From the NCBI GenBank assembly GCA_002798275.1, contig NWQR01000017.1:1-64000 (forward strand): DNA of 64,000 nt, in the 5' to 3' direction. A program made the position numbers and the translations under genes. The first letter of the stretch is position 1. Every line of letters begins with the position of its first letter. The notes below the pieces were generated by a model. The model made no database searches. It saw only the letters and a list, made by a program, of their open reading frames with translations, and had not been told where the DNA came from. This DNA is from Lysobacteraceae bacterium NML08-0793 (lineage in GTDB: Bacteria; Pseudomonadota; Gammaproteobacteria; Xanthomonadales; Xanthomonadaceae). Shown here in pieces: positions 29,309 through 37,917 of this stretch.

Positions 29309-31498
29309 ATGAAACCGTTTTCGCCGATTTTGAAAACTTGGCTGCGCCGTTTGCGCTGGCCGCTGTATGGGCTTTTGGCGTTGTACTTGCTGTATCTGAT
29401 TGCGGCCAATGGCCTTATCAATAGCGGGCGTGGTCAGGCGCTGTTGAACCGCAAGCCTGAGCGTTTTCAGATGCACTGGAGCGGCGGCTACACGCTTTGG
29501 CCCGGCAGGGTGGTATTGCGCGGGCTGGAAATGCGTGGACACGTGCACAAGTTGACTTGGGCGCTGTCGGCTGAGCATGTCCGGGGACAAATCGCGTTAG
29601 TGCCGCTGTTGCAACGGCAGGTGCAAATCCCCTGGGTGACGGCGACAGGCTTGCAGGGTGAAGTGCGTCAAGCGACCGATGAAATGCCGCCGGCACTACA
29701 TTCGCCGGAAAAAAAGCACAAGGCTTGGCGGCTGGATATTGCCCACATCAAGGCCAATAATCTGCGCCAATTTGCGTTTCACGATTGGCAAATTGTTGGT
29801 GCGGGCGAAGCTGAGGCTTCGTTGGTCAAGCAGTTTGCCGGTGGCGCATTTGAATTGCGCCCTTCTGTCGTGCGCTTTGGCAATGCCCGTATCCTTCAGC
29901 GCCAGCAGCTGTGGCTGCATGAGGCGCAGCTACAAGCGACATTTTCCCTGCCGGCGCATGTGCCTGCCGATTATCGCGGACTTGCGCGGCTGGAGATTCT
30001 CAAGCTGGCCTTGCAGGCCGAAGGCAAGACGCCGGGCTTTGCCGCGCAACTGGGTGAGCAGGGGCGCTATCAGTTTCAGATGCAGGACGAGGCCGGTACG
30101 TTGGCCGCCGATGTGCAGCTTGTGGCGGGCCGCCTGCAACCGGGTAGTCGCCTGCATTTGAATGTGCCGCTGGCCATGACCCAGAACGGGGTACGCGAGC
30201 AGAATGACTTGCAGGCCGAATTTTCCGTCAGCGACAGCATTCATTTGAGCTTGAACCTGCCTAAGACCTCGCAGCAACTGCCTTCGCTGACCTTGCAGGC
30301 ACGTCTGCCGGACAACCGCCTGCCGCTGTCGCAGCCACGCGTGTTGCTTGGCAAGCTCGATGGGCGGTTGCAAGGGCAGGGTTATCTGCCCTCGATTGGC
30401 GGTTTGGTGGCGCTGTTTGCCCGTGCCGACTGGTTTGCGATGGAAGGTGGCGGTCATGTGGAAGTGGATTTGGCGCTCAAACAGGGGCGTCTGGAAGCGG
30501 GCAGCCAGATGAAGCTGCGCCAGGTACGCGCCCATCTGGATGCGCTGGGCAACCGTTTTGCCGGACAGGCCGATGCGCAAGCGCGCATCCTAGCGGGCAA
30601 GGCTGGTGCCGAGGATCAGTCGCAGTTGGATGTGCAGATGCAGTCTTTCAGCGTGGCGCCTTTGAGCCAGACCCACCGTCCCTATATCAGCGGCAATGCG
30701 CTGCAAGTGCAGATGAGCGCGATTGCTGACCTCATGCGTATGCGCGAAAGCCTGCAAGCCCGGCTGCGTTTTCAAAATGCACGCATCCCGGATTTGTCGC
30801 GCTTCAACCCGCACCTGCCCAACGACAAGTTGAGTTTCATCGGCGGCAGCGGTACGGCCAGCGGCGATTTGAGCCTGCGCGGCGATGGCAGTGTCGATAA
30901 CGGGCAGCTACAGCTGTATGGCCGTGCGGTACAGATCGGCATGGCCGGGATGCGTTTTCGCGGTGATTTGCAACTGGATGGCCGCTTGCGGCGTGGCAAT
31001 CTGCAACGTGGCGAATTTGCCCTGGCTGGCAGTCGCATTCGTTTGAGTAATGTCGCGTTTTCAGAGCCGGGTGGCAGCAGCAGCAGCGGCTGGTGGGCCG
31101 AGGTCAATGTGCAGGATGGCCGGGTGAGCTGGAAAAAACCGGCGGCGATCAGTGGTCACATCAATACCCGGATGAAAGATGTCGGCTTTCTGCTGGCGAT
31201 GTTTGCTGCCCGCAGCCATTACCCGCAATGGGTAACGCGGGTGGTGGATGAAGGCCAGGCTTATGCCAGTGGTCGCGTGGCCTGGCGTGGCAATCTGCTG
31301 GTGCTCGACGACATGGCAGCGCGTAACGACCGTTTTTCCGTCAATGCGCGACTGCGCTTGCAGGGCAGTCAGCGGCAAGGCGATTTGCTGCTGGGCTGGG
31401 GCAAGCTCGAAGCCGGACTGGAATTGCAGGGGGAGCGCCGCGAGCTGCATCTGCTGCGCGCCCGGCAGTGGTATCAGAGCCGTCGCGGCTATCTGTAG
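29309..31498 (+). CDS. AsmA/TamB-like membrane-anchored envelope protein
   Basis: A 729-aa protein with one N-terminal membrane anchor (WPLYGLLALYLLYLIAANGLI) and then long beta-rich sequence without cysteines. The pattern of repeated short amphipathic strands (GRLQPGSRLHLNVPL; GTASGDLSLRGDGSVDNGQLQLYG; RMKDVGFLLAMF) resembles AsmA-family bridge proteins that carry lipids between inner and outer membranes. I recognise the architecture rather than a named family. It lies alone after the atp terminator and converges with gtrA. Confidence 0.6.
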   Translation: MKPFSPILKTWLRRLRWPLYGLLALYLLYLIAANGLINSGRGQALLNRKPERFQMHWSGGYTLWPGRVVLRGLEMRGHVHKLTWALSAEHVRGQIALVPLLQRQVQIPWVTATGLQGEVRQATDEMPPALHSPEKKHKAWRLDIAHIKANNLRQFAFHDWQIVGAGEAEASLVKQFAGGAFELRPSVVRFGNARILQRQQLWLHEAQLQATFSLPAHVPADYRGLARLEILKLALQAEGKTPGFAAQLGEQGRYQFQMQDEAGTLAADVQLVAGRLQPGSRLHLNVPLAMTQNGVREQNDLQAEFSVSDSIHLSLNLPKTSQQLPSLTLQARLPDNRLPLSQPRVLLGKLDGRLQGQGYLPSIGGLVALFARADWFAMEGGGHVEVDLALKQGRLEAGSQMKLRQVRAHLDALGNRFAGQADAQARILAGKAGAEDQSQLDVQMQSFSVAPLSQTHRPYISGNALQVQMSAIADLMRMRESLQARLRFQNARIPDLSRFNPHLPNDKLSFIGGSGTASGDLSLRGDGSVDNGQLQLYGRAVQIGMAGMRFRGDLQLDGRLRRGNLQRGEFALAGSRIRLSNVAFSEPGGSSSSGWWAEVNVQDGRVSWKKPAAISGHINTRMKDVGFLLAMFAARSHYPQWVTRVVDEGQAYASGRVAWRGNLLVLDDMAARNDRFSVNARLRLQGSQRQGDLLLGWGKLEAGLELQGERRELHLLRARQWYQSRRGYL

Positions 31499-31506
31499 CG
31501 CGAGGA

Positions 31507-31890
31507 TCAATCGCGCCGGTAAATCCAATGGCGTGAAAGCACAAAGCCAATCACCGCAAATGCGATTTCCAGCACCGGCTTGGCAAGCCAGGCTGCTTGC
31601 AGGCCGTGGTGTGTCTGCATCCAGCCAAGCAGCCCGCTGCCAAGCCCGGTAAGCGCAAGCCAGATGAGCAAAAAGCGCCGCAATGGCCGACCGGTCAGCG
31701 GTTGTGCGCTGGCAAAGGTGTAGCGGCCATTGGCCCAGAAGCCGAACATCGCCCCGGCCACGCGCCCGGCGATATTGGCGCAGGCCACCGGTAGCAGGGC
31801 ATGGCTCAAGACAATCACCAGTGCACAATCCAGCAGCCATTGCAGGCCGCCAATAACAAGATAGGCAACAATCTGGCGGGAAAGCGGCAT
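31507..31890 (-). CDS. GtrA-like four-helix membrane protein
   Basis: GtrA-family proteins are small membrane proteins often thought to move polyprenyl-linked sugars. The product (about 127 aa from ATG 31890, MPLSRQIVAYLVIGGLQW) has four hydrophobic helices and the usual motifs NIAGRVAGAMFGFWANGRYTF and the C-terminal VIGFVLSRHWIYRR. ATGs at 31917 and 31995 are also in frame; the latter would run through the vapBC operator, so I prefer a shorter form. No glycosyltransferase gene is adjacent. Confidence 0.8.
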   Translation of the reverse strand: MPLSRQIVAYLVIGGLQWLLDCALVIVLSHALLPVACANIAGRVAGAMFGFWANGRYTFASAQPLTGRPLRRFLLIWLALTGLGSGLLGWMQTHHGLQAAWLAKPVLEIAFAVIGFVLSRHWIYRRD

Positions 31891-31935
31891 GGGCGAAGCA
31901 CCAAGTTTGACGGCCATACAGTGAGTGTGGATGAT

Positions 31936-31962
31936 AATGTATATCCTGATTGGATATACATT
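31936..31962. promoter_or_regulatory. Palindromic operator of vapBC
   Basis: Perfect 11-bp inverted repeat AATGTATATCC/GGATATACATT with 5-bp spacer, ending 10 bp before the vapB ATG. This is the expected place for autoregulation by a VapB–VapC complex. Confidence 0.75.
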
Positions 31963-31972
31963 TGGGTGCCTT

Positions 31973-32197
31973 ATGACTGTAGCGACATTGTTCAAAAGTA
32001 ATCAAAGCCAGGCCGTGAGGCTGCCGAAAGCGGTCGCGTTTCCTGAGGACGTAAAAAAAGTTGAAGTCTTGGTGCTTGGGCGTGCCAGGTTGTTGGTGCC
32101 GGAGGCGGATGTGTGGGACAGCTGGTTTGATCAGCCTGCTCTTGAAGACTTCCCGGAGCGCGAAGCGCTTCTTGTCCAGGAACGCGAGGAATTTTGA
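31973..32197 (+). CDS. vapB: VapB-type antitoxin (SpoVT/AbrB fold)
   Basis: A 74-aa antitoxin of the VagC/VapB class. The N-terminal TLFKSNQSQAVRLPKAVAFP is the typical swapped-hairpin DNA-binding domain (Q-A-V-R-L-P core). The C-terminal half with W and acidic residues (DVWDSWFDQPALEDFPERE) should wrap the toxin. The TGA overlaps the vapC ATG by one base. It probably represses its own promoter through the palindrome upstream. Confidence 0.88.
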   Translation: MTVATLFKSNQSQAVRLPKAVAFPEDVKKVEVLVLGRARLLVPEADVWDSWFDQPALEDFPEREALLVQEREEF

Positions 32198-32595
32198 TGT
32201 TGCGTTATATGCTGGACACCAATATCTGCATCTATACGCTGAAGGCTCGTCCAGCCGGGGTGAGGGCGCAGTTCAAGCAACATTATCGAAAAATGGCAAT
32301 CAGCACGGTGGTGCTGGGTGAATTGTTGTATGGGGCAGAGCGCTCTCAAAACAGCGAGCGGGCGCTGGCCGATGTGGAAGGCTTGGCCGCACGTTTGATT
32401 GTTCTGGATTTTGATCCGCCGGCCGCGGCGCATGCGGCACAGATTCGTGCAGAGCTGGCCAATAAAGGTACGCCCATCGGCTCTTACGATGCCCTGATCG
32501 CAGGACATGCAAGAAGCCAGGGACTGATTTTGGTCAGCAACAATTTGCGCGAGTTTGAACGGGTAGAAGGGTTGCGCTTGGAAAACTGGGCATGA
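32197..32595 (+). CDS. vapC: VapC-type PIN-domain toxin
   Basis: Predicted site-specific endoribonuclease (132 aa); VapC proteins typically cut initiator tRNA or rRNA. Metal-binding acidic residues are all present: Asp7 in MLDTNICIY, Glu42 in VVLGELLYGAERS, Asp in SYDALIAGHA, and the terminal SNNLREFERVEGL. It looks intact. ATG 32197 fits coupling to vapB. Confidence 0.9.
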   Translation: MLRYMLDTNICIYTLKARPAGVRAQFKQHYRKMAISTVVLGELLYGAERSQNSERALADVEGLAARLIVLDFDPPAAAHAAQIRAELANKGTPIGSYDALIAGHARSQGLILVSNNLREFERVEGLRLENWA

Positions 32596-32647
32596 TGCCA
32601 AACGCCATCAGCCCTAAAATAGCGCCTTTCCCCAGCAGGTTGAGTCA

Positions 32648-34021
32648 ATGAACAACGCCCCATTGCATATCGTGATTTTGGCCGCGGGTGAAGGCAAGCG
32701 AATGAAATCGCGCCTGCCGAAAGTATTGCAGCAGGTGGCGGGCAAGCCGATGCTGGGGCATGTGATTGAAACTGCACGCACGCTTGCGCCTGCGGCTATT
32801 CATATCGTTTATGGCCACGGCGGCGACCAAGTATTGGCGGCGTTTTCGGGCGAAAAAGACCTGCAATGGGCCGAGCAGCGCGAGCGTCTTGGCACCGGCC
32901 ATGCCGTACAACAGGCGATGGCGCAAATCCCCGCCGGGGCGCGAGTGCTGGTTTTGTATGGCGATGTGCCGCTGATTGGCGCTGAAAGCCTGCAAAAGCT
33001 GCTGGCCGTGGATGCGGCGCTCACCGTGCTGGTGGCCGAGCTTGCCAACCCCACCGGCTATGGCCGCATCCTGCGCGACCAAGAAGGCCGGGTTGGCGCC
33101 ATCGTCGAAGAAAAAGACGCCAGCGAAGAACAGCGCGCGGTACGCATCATCAATACTGGCATCTTGGCCGCCGAGGGCGATGCCCTGCGCGGCTGGCTGC
33201 ATGGTCTTGGCAATGACAATGCCCAGGGCGAGTATTACCTGACCGATATTTTTGCCCGCGCCGCACAGGAATACCGCGCCGCAGAAATCGTCCAAGTCGC
33301 TGACCCGCAGGAAACCGAAGGCGCCAACGACCCCTGGCAATTGGCGCAACTTGAGCGCGCCTTCCAGCGGCGTGCGGTGAAAGCCCTTTGCGACCAAGGC
33401 ATGCGCTTTGCCGACCCGGCGCGTGTGGATGTGCGCGGTCAGGTGCAGGCCGAGTCTGATGTGGAAGTGGATGTCGATGTGATTTTTGAAGGCGATGTGC
33501 GGCTGGGCGAAGGCGTGCGCATCGGCCCGTTTTGCCGCCTGAAAAACGTGCACATCGCCGCAGGCACGCATATCCATGCCCATTGCGATCTGGAAGATGC
33601 CCGCGTGGGTGCGGGTAGCCGCATCGGCCCCTATGCCCGCCTGCGGCCGGGCGCGGAATTGGCCGAAGGCGTGCATGTGGGCAATTTTGTGGAAGTGAAA
33701 AAATCCAGCCTCGGCAAAGGCAGCAAGGCCAACCATTTGAGCTATATCGGCGATGCCGATATAGGCAGCGGCGTGAACATTGGCGCTGGCACTATTACCT
33801 GCAATTACGATGGCGTCAACAAATCCTGCACGGTGATTGGCGATGGCGCCTTCATCGGCTCCAATAGCGCACTGGTCGCCCCGCTGGAAATCGGCGCAGG
33901 TGCCACCATTGGTGCCGGCAGCACCATCACCCGCAGCGTCCCGGAGGCGCAACTCACCCTGGCTCGCGCCCGCCAGCAAACCCTGCCCGAATGGCAGCGG
34001 CCGGTGAAGAAAGAATCGTGA
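32648..34021 (+). CDS. glmU: Bifunctional UDP-GlcNAc pyrophosphorylase/GlcN-1-P acetyltransferase
   Basis: Makes UDP-GlcNAc for peptidoglycan and LPS. The 457-aa protein has the N-terminal uridyltransferase ([26 protein letters not shown]) and a C-terminal left-handed beta helix of hexapeptide repeats ([56 protein letters not shown]). Both domains look complete. glmS, the first enzyme of the same pathway, lies 17 kb downstream. Confidence 0.97.
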   Translation: MNNAPLHIVILAAGEGKRMKSRLPKVLQQVAGKPMLGHVIETARTLAPAAIHIVYGHGGDQVLAAFSGEKDLQWAEQRERLGTGHAVQQAMAQIPAGARVLVLYGDVPLIGAESLQKLLAVDAALTVLVAELANPTGYGRILRDQEGRVGAIVEEKDASEEQRAVRIINTGILAAEGDALRGWLHGLGNDNAQGEYYLTDIFARAAQEYRAAEIVQVADPQETEGANDPWQLAQLERAFQRRAVKALCDQGMRFADPARVDVRGQVQAESDVEVDVDVIFEGDVRLGEGVRIGPFCRLKNVHIAAGTHIHAHCDLEDARVGAGSRIGPYARLRPGAELAEGVHVGNFVEVKKSSLGKGSKANHLSYIGDADIGSGVNIGAGTITCNYDGVNKSCTVIGDGAFIGSNSALVAPLEIGAGATIGAGSTITRSVPEAQLTLARARQQTLPEWQRPVKKES

Positions 34022-34109
34022 CCTGTTCGCAAGGATTCGCTGGCGTATTGTGATGAATGTGAAGGCGGCGTAAAATCGCGCCGATTTGTCAGCCAGCCAC
34101 GCTTTTTAG

Positions 34110-34140
34110 CTCCGCAAGCCAGACACCCCCACTTGCGGAG
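34110..34140 (+). promoter_or_regulatory. Leader hairpin covering the Shine-Dalgarno of the TonB receptor gene
   Basis: A 9-bp inverted repeat CTCCGCAAG/CTTGCGGAG with 13-nt loop. The 3' arm contains the GGAG that serves as ribosome site 6 nt before ATG 34147, so folding would hide it. This suggests translational control. Confidence 0.5.
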
Positions 34141-34146
34141 TCCCCA

Positions 34147-36726
34147 ATGAAAAACCTGCTGGCTGTTGCCATTTCCGTGGCGCTGTTTGCGCCTGCTCTT
34201 GCCGTCGCACAGGCGGCGCCTGAAACAAAACAAGACGACCACGCTGCGAATCAGAAGAAGTCCCAAGAGAAGCCGCTTCTGATGCCGACCATCGACGTGA
34301 TTGGTCAGCGCCTGTTTCCGTATCAGGAGGGCGTGCAACTGGACGAGAAATACATCGAGAACCAAGCCAAGGGCAATGGCGATATCAGCACCCTGCTGCG
34401 CATCAACCCGAATGTGCAGTTCAGCGACAGTGAGCAGACTTCGCTGAACATGGGCGAGATTCGCCCGGCAAAAATCAGCATCAATGGCGGGATGTTCAAC
34501 CAGAACAGTTTTCTGCTCGATGGGGTGTCGTTCAATAACGATCTTGACCCCACTGTCACAGACAACCCGCATGACACCGTGAATATCAGCAGCGATGCCC
34601 AGGGTATTGCTGTGGATACCGACTTGATTGGCAGTCTGACGGTGTATGACAGCAATGTGCCGGCGAGCTTTGGCGGCTTCAATGGCGGTGTGGTGGATGT
34701 GGAAACCCGCAAGGCGGCCGATGGATTTTCTGGCAAGGTCAGTTGGCGTGCTTCGCGTTCGGTGTGGAATGAGTATCACCTGCGCGAAGGACAGCATGAA
34801 AGCTTTTTGAATTCCAATAGCCAAGCTCAGCAGCCGGTATATGACAAACAAAAGCGCTCGCTGATGCTGGAAAACCGTTTTTCCAACGGGTTGGGGCTGA
34901 TTGGCAATATCTCCCGATTGCGCTCTGAAATCCCATTGAACGGTTATGCCAATGGCTTTGTGCCGCCGGAAAGCAGCGATCAGGCGCACAAGGACAATAT
35001 CCGCGAAAACACCAGCTACAGTCTGCGGGCAGACTATGAAACAGCATCGGGGGTGGCGCTTTCGGGCAGTATTAATTACGCGCCTACGGACGAGACTTAC
35101 TTCATCGTCAATACCAAGGATTCGTTTTTTGATTTGAAGCGTGGTGGGTATGCCGCCAGCTTCAATGTGCGGCATGCGCTAGGGGCGTGGAAAATCAAGC
35201 ATAGTTTGAGCCATGCGGTGACAAGTAGCTCACGCGACAGCCGTGGCATCAATATCTGGCGAACTTGGGCGCGCTCGGCCGATAAAAACTGGGGACGCAG
35301 TAACCAGAGTCTGGAAGGTAACTGGGGCAGCGTTGATCAGGATAGCCGCACTACGCGCTACAGCCTGGATTTCAGTCGTGAAGCCCTGCGCTGGGGCAAT
35401 GCCGAGCACCGCTTGCAATGGGGGCTGTCGGCTTCCAGCCGCAATGGGAGCTATCACCGCCTGAACGACCATTACGCCTATATCCGCGTGGGCGCGACGA
35501 CCACTTGTACCGATGCCAATGGCGTGGTCGATAGCGAAAACTGCTCATTGGGGGCGGTGCCCGGACGCTATTCCAGAATTGATTTCAATGGAAAGGGGCA
35601 GTATTTCACCGAGATGGTGCTGCGTCGTGCCGGGTATTTCGAGGCCGATGCCGATGATTATTCGCTGTATTTCCAGGATGACATCCGCTTGGGTAATGTC
35701 AGCCTGCGCCCGGGGATTCGTTTTGACTACGACAATATCAGCAAGCAGGTGACGACCTCGCCGCGGTTTGCCGCCTCCTGGGATGTCCTGGGCAACCAGC
35801 AAACCTTGTTGACCGCAGGGCTTAACCGCTATTACGGGCGCAATTTCTACATCTACAAGCTGCGTGAGGGGCGTGAAGCGCTGGAAAGCAGTTACGAGCG
35901 CAGCAATACGGGCAGCCATGCCTGGCAATGGCGGGAGGATTCACGCGCCACCAGCAGCAATACTTTCCGCGATATCAAGGTGCCTTATAGCGATGAATGG
36001 ACGCTGGGACTGAATCAGCGCTGGGCGGGGTTTGACTTCAACCTGAAAGTGGTGGACAGAAACAATCAGGATGAAGTCATGCGGGTGCGTGAGCGAAGTG
36101 CGACTGGCCAGAATATTCGTCGTTATGCGAATGTGGCAGGCGGACGTGCACGGGTTTGGAGTTTCAGTCTCAGCCCCGTGCAGGCGCTGGAATGGGGCAA
36201 TACCCGCACCAATCTGATGCTGGCGCTGGACAAGACCCATGTGCGCCGTCAGTACAGTGCCGCAGGAAATGACGACTATGACAGCAATTTTGATGAGGCT
36301 TGGCTGAGCGGAACGGTGCGCTACAACGGCCAGCTGATGTCCCGCCGCGATATGGATGCGTCCGATTTTGCAAGGCCGTGGACGGCGCGGCTTTCGACAC
36401 AAACCGTGTTTGGCGAGAGCGGCTTGAGTCTGGGCAACTTCTTGCGTTATCGCTCCGGCTATGCACGGCCTTTCCGCACGGATGTGGAGGTGCTGGGCAG
36501 TGGTGAGCGCGTTGATGTGTACCAGCGCATCAGCCAGCCACGCACTTTTACCTGGGATGCCAGTTTGCAATATGAGCTGCCACTGGGTGCGCAGTACCGG
36601 CCGTATATTCGCCTTGAGGCAATGAACCTGCTGAACCGGGCCAATGTTGCCACGGCTACGGCGACCAATGTGTTGAGCTTTGAGCCAGGTCGCAGTTATT
36701 GGCTGGAGCTGGGGGTGAAGTTCTGA
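34147..36726 (+). CDS. TonB-dependent outer-membrane receptor
   Basis: An 859-aa receptor with signal peptide (MKNLLAVAISVALFAPALAVAQA), a TonB box-like PTIDVIG near 48-54, a plug domain (PAKISINGGMFNQNSFLLDGVSFNND; GSLTVYDSNVPASFGGFNGGVVDVETR) and a beta barrel ending in an aromatic residue (RSYWLELGVKF). The ligand cannot be deduced. The di-haem peroxidase gene follows after 34 bp, so the pair is probably one operon. I see no Fur box in the 125-bp leader, which instead has a hairpin over the ribosome site. Confidence 0.88.
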   Translation: MKNLLAVAISVALFAPALAVAQAAPETKQDDHAANQKKSQEKPLLMPTIDVIGQRLFPYQEGVQLDEKYIENQAKGNGDISTLLRINPNVQFSDSEQTSLNMGEIRPAKISINGGMFNQNSFLLDGVSFNNDLDPTVTDNPHDTVNISSDAQGIAVDTDLIGSLTVYDSNVPASFGGFNGGVVDVETRKAADGFSGKVSWRASRSVWNEYHLREGQHESFLNSNSQAQQPVYDKQKRSLMLENRFSNGLGLIGNISRLRSEIPLNGYANGFVPPESSDQAHKDNIRENTSYSLRADYETASGVALSGSINYAPTDETYFIVNTKDSFFDLKRGGYAASFNVRHALGAWKIKHSLSHAVTSSSRDSRGINIWRTWARSADKNWGRSNQSLEGNWGSVDQDSRTTRYSLDFSREALRWGNAEHRLQWGLSASSRNGSYHRLNDHYAYIRVGATTTCTDANGVVDSENCSLGAVPGRYSRIDFNGKGQYFTEMVLRRAGYFEADADDYSLYFQDDIRLGNVSLRPGIRFDYDNISKQVTTSPRFAASWDVLGNQQTLLTAGLNRYYGRNFYIYKLREGREALESSYERSNTGSHAWQWREDSRATSSNTFRDIKVPYSDEWTLGLNQRWAGFDFNLKVVDRNNQDEVMRVRERSATGQNIRRYANVAGGRARVWSFSLSPVQALEWGNTRTNLMLALDKTHVRRQYSAAGNDDYDSNFDEAWLSGTVRYNGQLMSRRDMDASDFARPWTARLSTQTVFGESGLSLGNFLRYRSGYARPFRTDVEVLGSGERVDVYQRISQPRTFTWDASLQYELPLGAQYRPYIRLEAMNLLNRANVATATATNVLSFEPGRSYWLELGVKF

Positions 36727-36760
36727 TGTGCGCCCGGCGTGCTGATGTTGCGAGAAACGC

Positions 36761-37909
36761 ATGAAACTGAAACTCGCCAATGCTGCATGGCTGAGTCTTG
36801 CCCTGCTTGGGCTGTTTGGTTTTGCACCGACCGCAGCGCAGGCGCCGGAGACTTCGCTGGAAACTTGCCTTGAGCGCATCAAGGCAAGTGCAGCGCATGG
36901 CGATTTTGCATGCCTGCGCCGTGTGTATCAGCAGCCCATAACGCAGTGGCCAGCGCCGCATATCGACCCCGGTGTGGCGTGGCAGGAGCTTGCGCCCCTG
37001 CCACAAACGCCGCCACACCCGGATTACAACCCCGCCACGCCGGAAAAAATCGCCCTGGGTGCGCGCTTGTTTGATGACCCGCGACTGTCGGTATCCGGGC
37101 AGATTGCCTGCGCCAACTGCCATGACCGACAGCTAGGTTGGAGTGATGGTCGCAGCGTGTCGTTTGGTCATGATCGGCAAAGCGGACGGCGCAATGCCAT
37201 TAGCGTGGCGATGAGTGCGTTTGCTCAGCCCTTGTTCTGGGATGGCCGCGCTGCCAGTCTGGAAGAGCAGGCATTGCACCCGATTCTGGATGCGCGCGAG
37301 ATGGCGTTTACCCCACAGGGCGCGGCGCAGCGCTTGCAGCAAAGCGGTGACTATGCGGCCAGTTTCACCCAGGTATTTGGGGATGATGAGATCACCCCCG
37401 AGCGCCTGGCGATGGCATTGGCGGCCTTCCAGCGCAGCCTGCTGCCGCGTTTCAACCGTTTCGATCGTTTTCTGGAAGGCCGGCATAGCGCGCTCAATGA
37501 CCAGCAGCTGTGGGGGCTGCATCTGTTCCGTACCCGTGCGCGCTGCATGAACTGCCACTTTGGTGCCGCGCTGACCGATAACCAGTTCCATAACCTCGGG
37601 CTGCATTTTCATGGCCGCGCCCGGCAGGATCTGGGTCGCTATGAAGTGACCGGTAACCCCGACGACAGTGGCAAGTTCCGCACGCCCTCGCTGCGGGGTG
37701 TCGGCAAGAGTGGGCCGTGGATGCACAACGGCCTGTTCCATGACCTGCGCGGGGTGATGAATATGTACAACGCCGGGATGCCGCGCCCGCGCCCCAATGC
37801 CCGGCAGCAGAACGATCCGACCTTTCCCAAGCCCGACCCGTTGTTGCAGCCGCTGGATTTGCATCGCAGCGAGATTGAGGCCATTACCGAGTTCTTGCGG
37901 ACGCTGTAA
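36761..37909 (+). CDS. Di-haem cytochrome c peroxidase/MauG-family protein
   Basis: A 382-aa exported protein (signal LANAAWLSLALLGLFGFAPTAAQA) with two CxxCH haem sites: CANCH (117-121) and CMNCH (262-266). GKFRTPSLRGVGKSGPWMHNGLFHDL is the typical C-terminal part. An N-terminal extension of about 70 residues carries two further cysteines (Cys36, Cys51). Family members reduce peroxide or, like MauG and MbnH, oxidise a partner protein. Its place behind a TonB receptor recalls MbnH-type sets in copper uptake, but no MbnP-like gene is present, so the substrate is open. Confidence 0.88.
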   Translation: MKLKLANAAWLSLALLGLFGFAPTAAQAPETSLETCLERIKASAAHGDFACLRRVYQQPITQWPAPHIDPGVAWQELAPLPQTPPHPDYNPATPEKIALGARLFDDPRLSVSGQIACANCHDRQLGWSDGRSVSFGHDRQSGRRNAISVAMSAFAQPLFWDGRAASLEEQALHPILDAREMAFTPQGAAQRLQQSGDYAASFTQVFGDDEITPERLAMALAAFQRSLLPRFNRFDRFLEGRHSALNDQQLWGLHLFRTRARCMNCHFGAALTDNQFHNLGLHFHGRARQDLGRYEVTGNPDDSGKFRTPSLRGVGKSGPWMHNGLFHDLRGVMNMYNAGMPRPRPNARQQNDPTFPKPDPLLQPLDLHRSEIEAITEFLRTL

Positions 37910-37917
37910 GCGACTAA

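Noticed and set aside
36727-37909. Full methanobactin uptake locus
   Set aside because: Only a TonB receptor and a di-haem enzyme are present. There is no MbnP-like protein, precursor peptide or biosynthetic gene.
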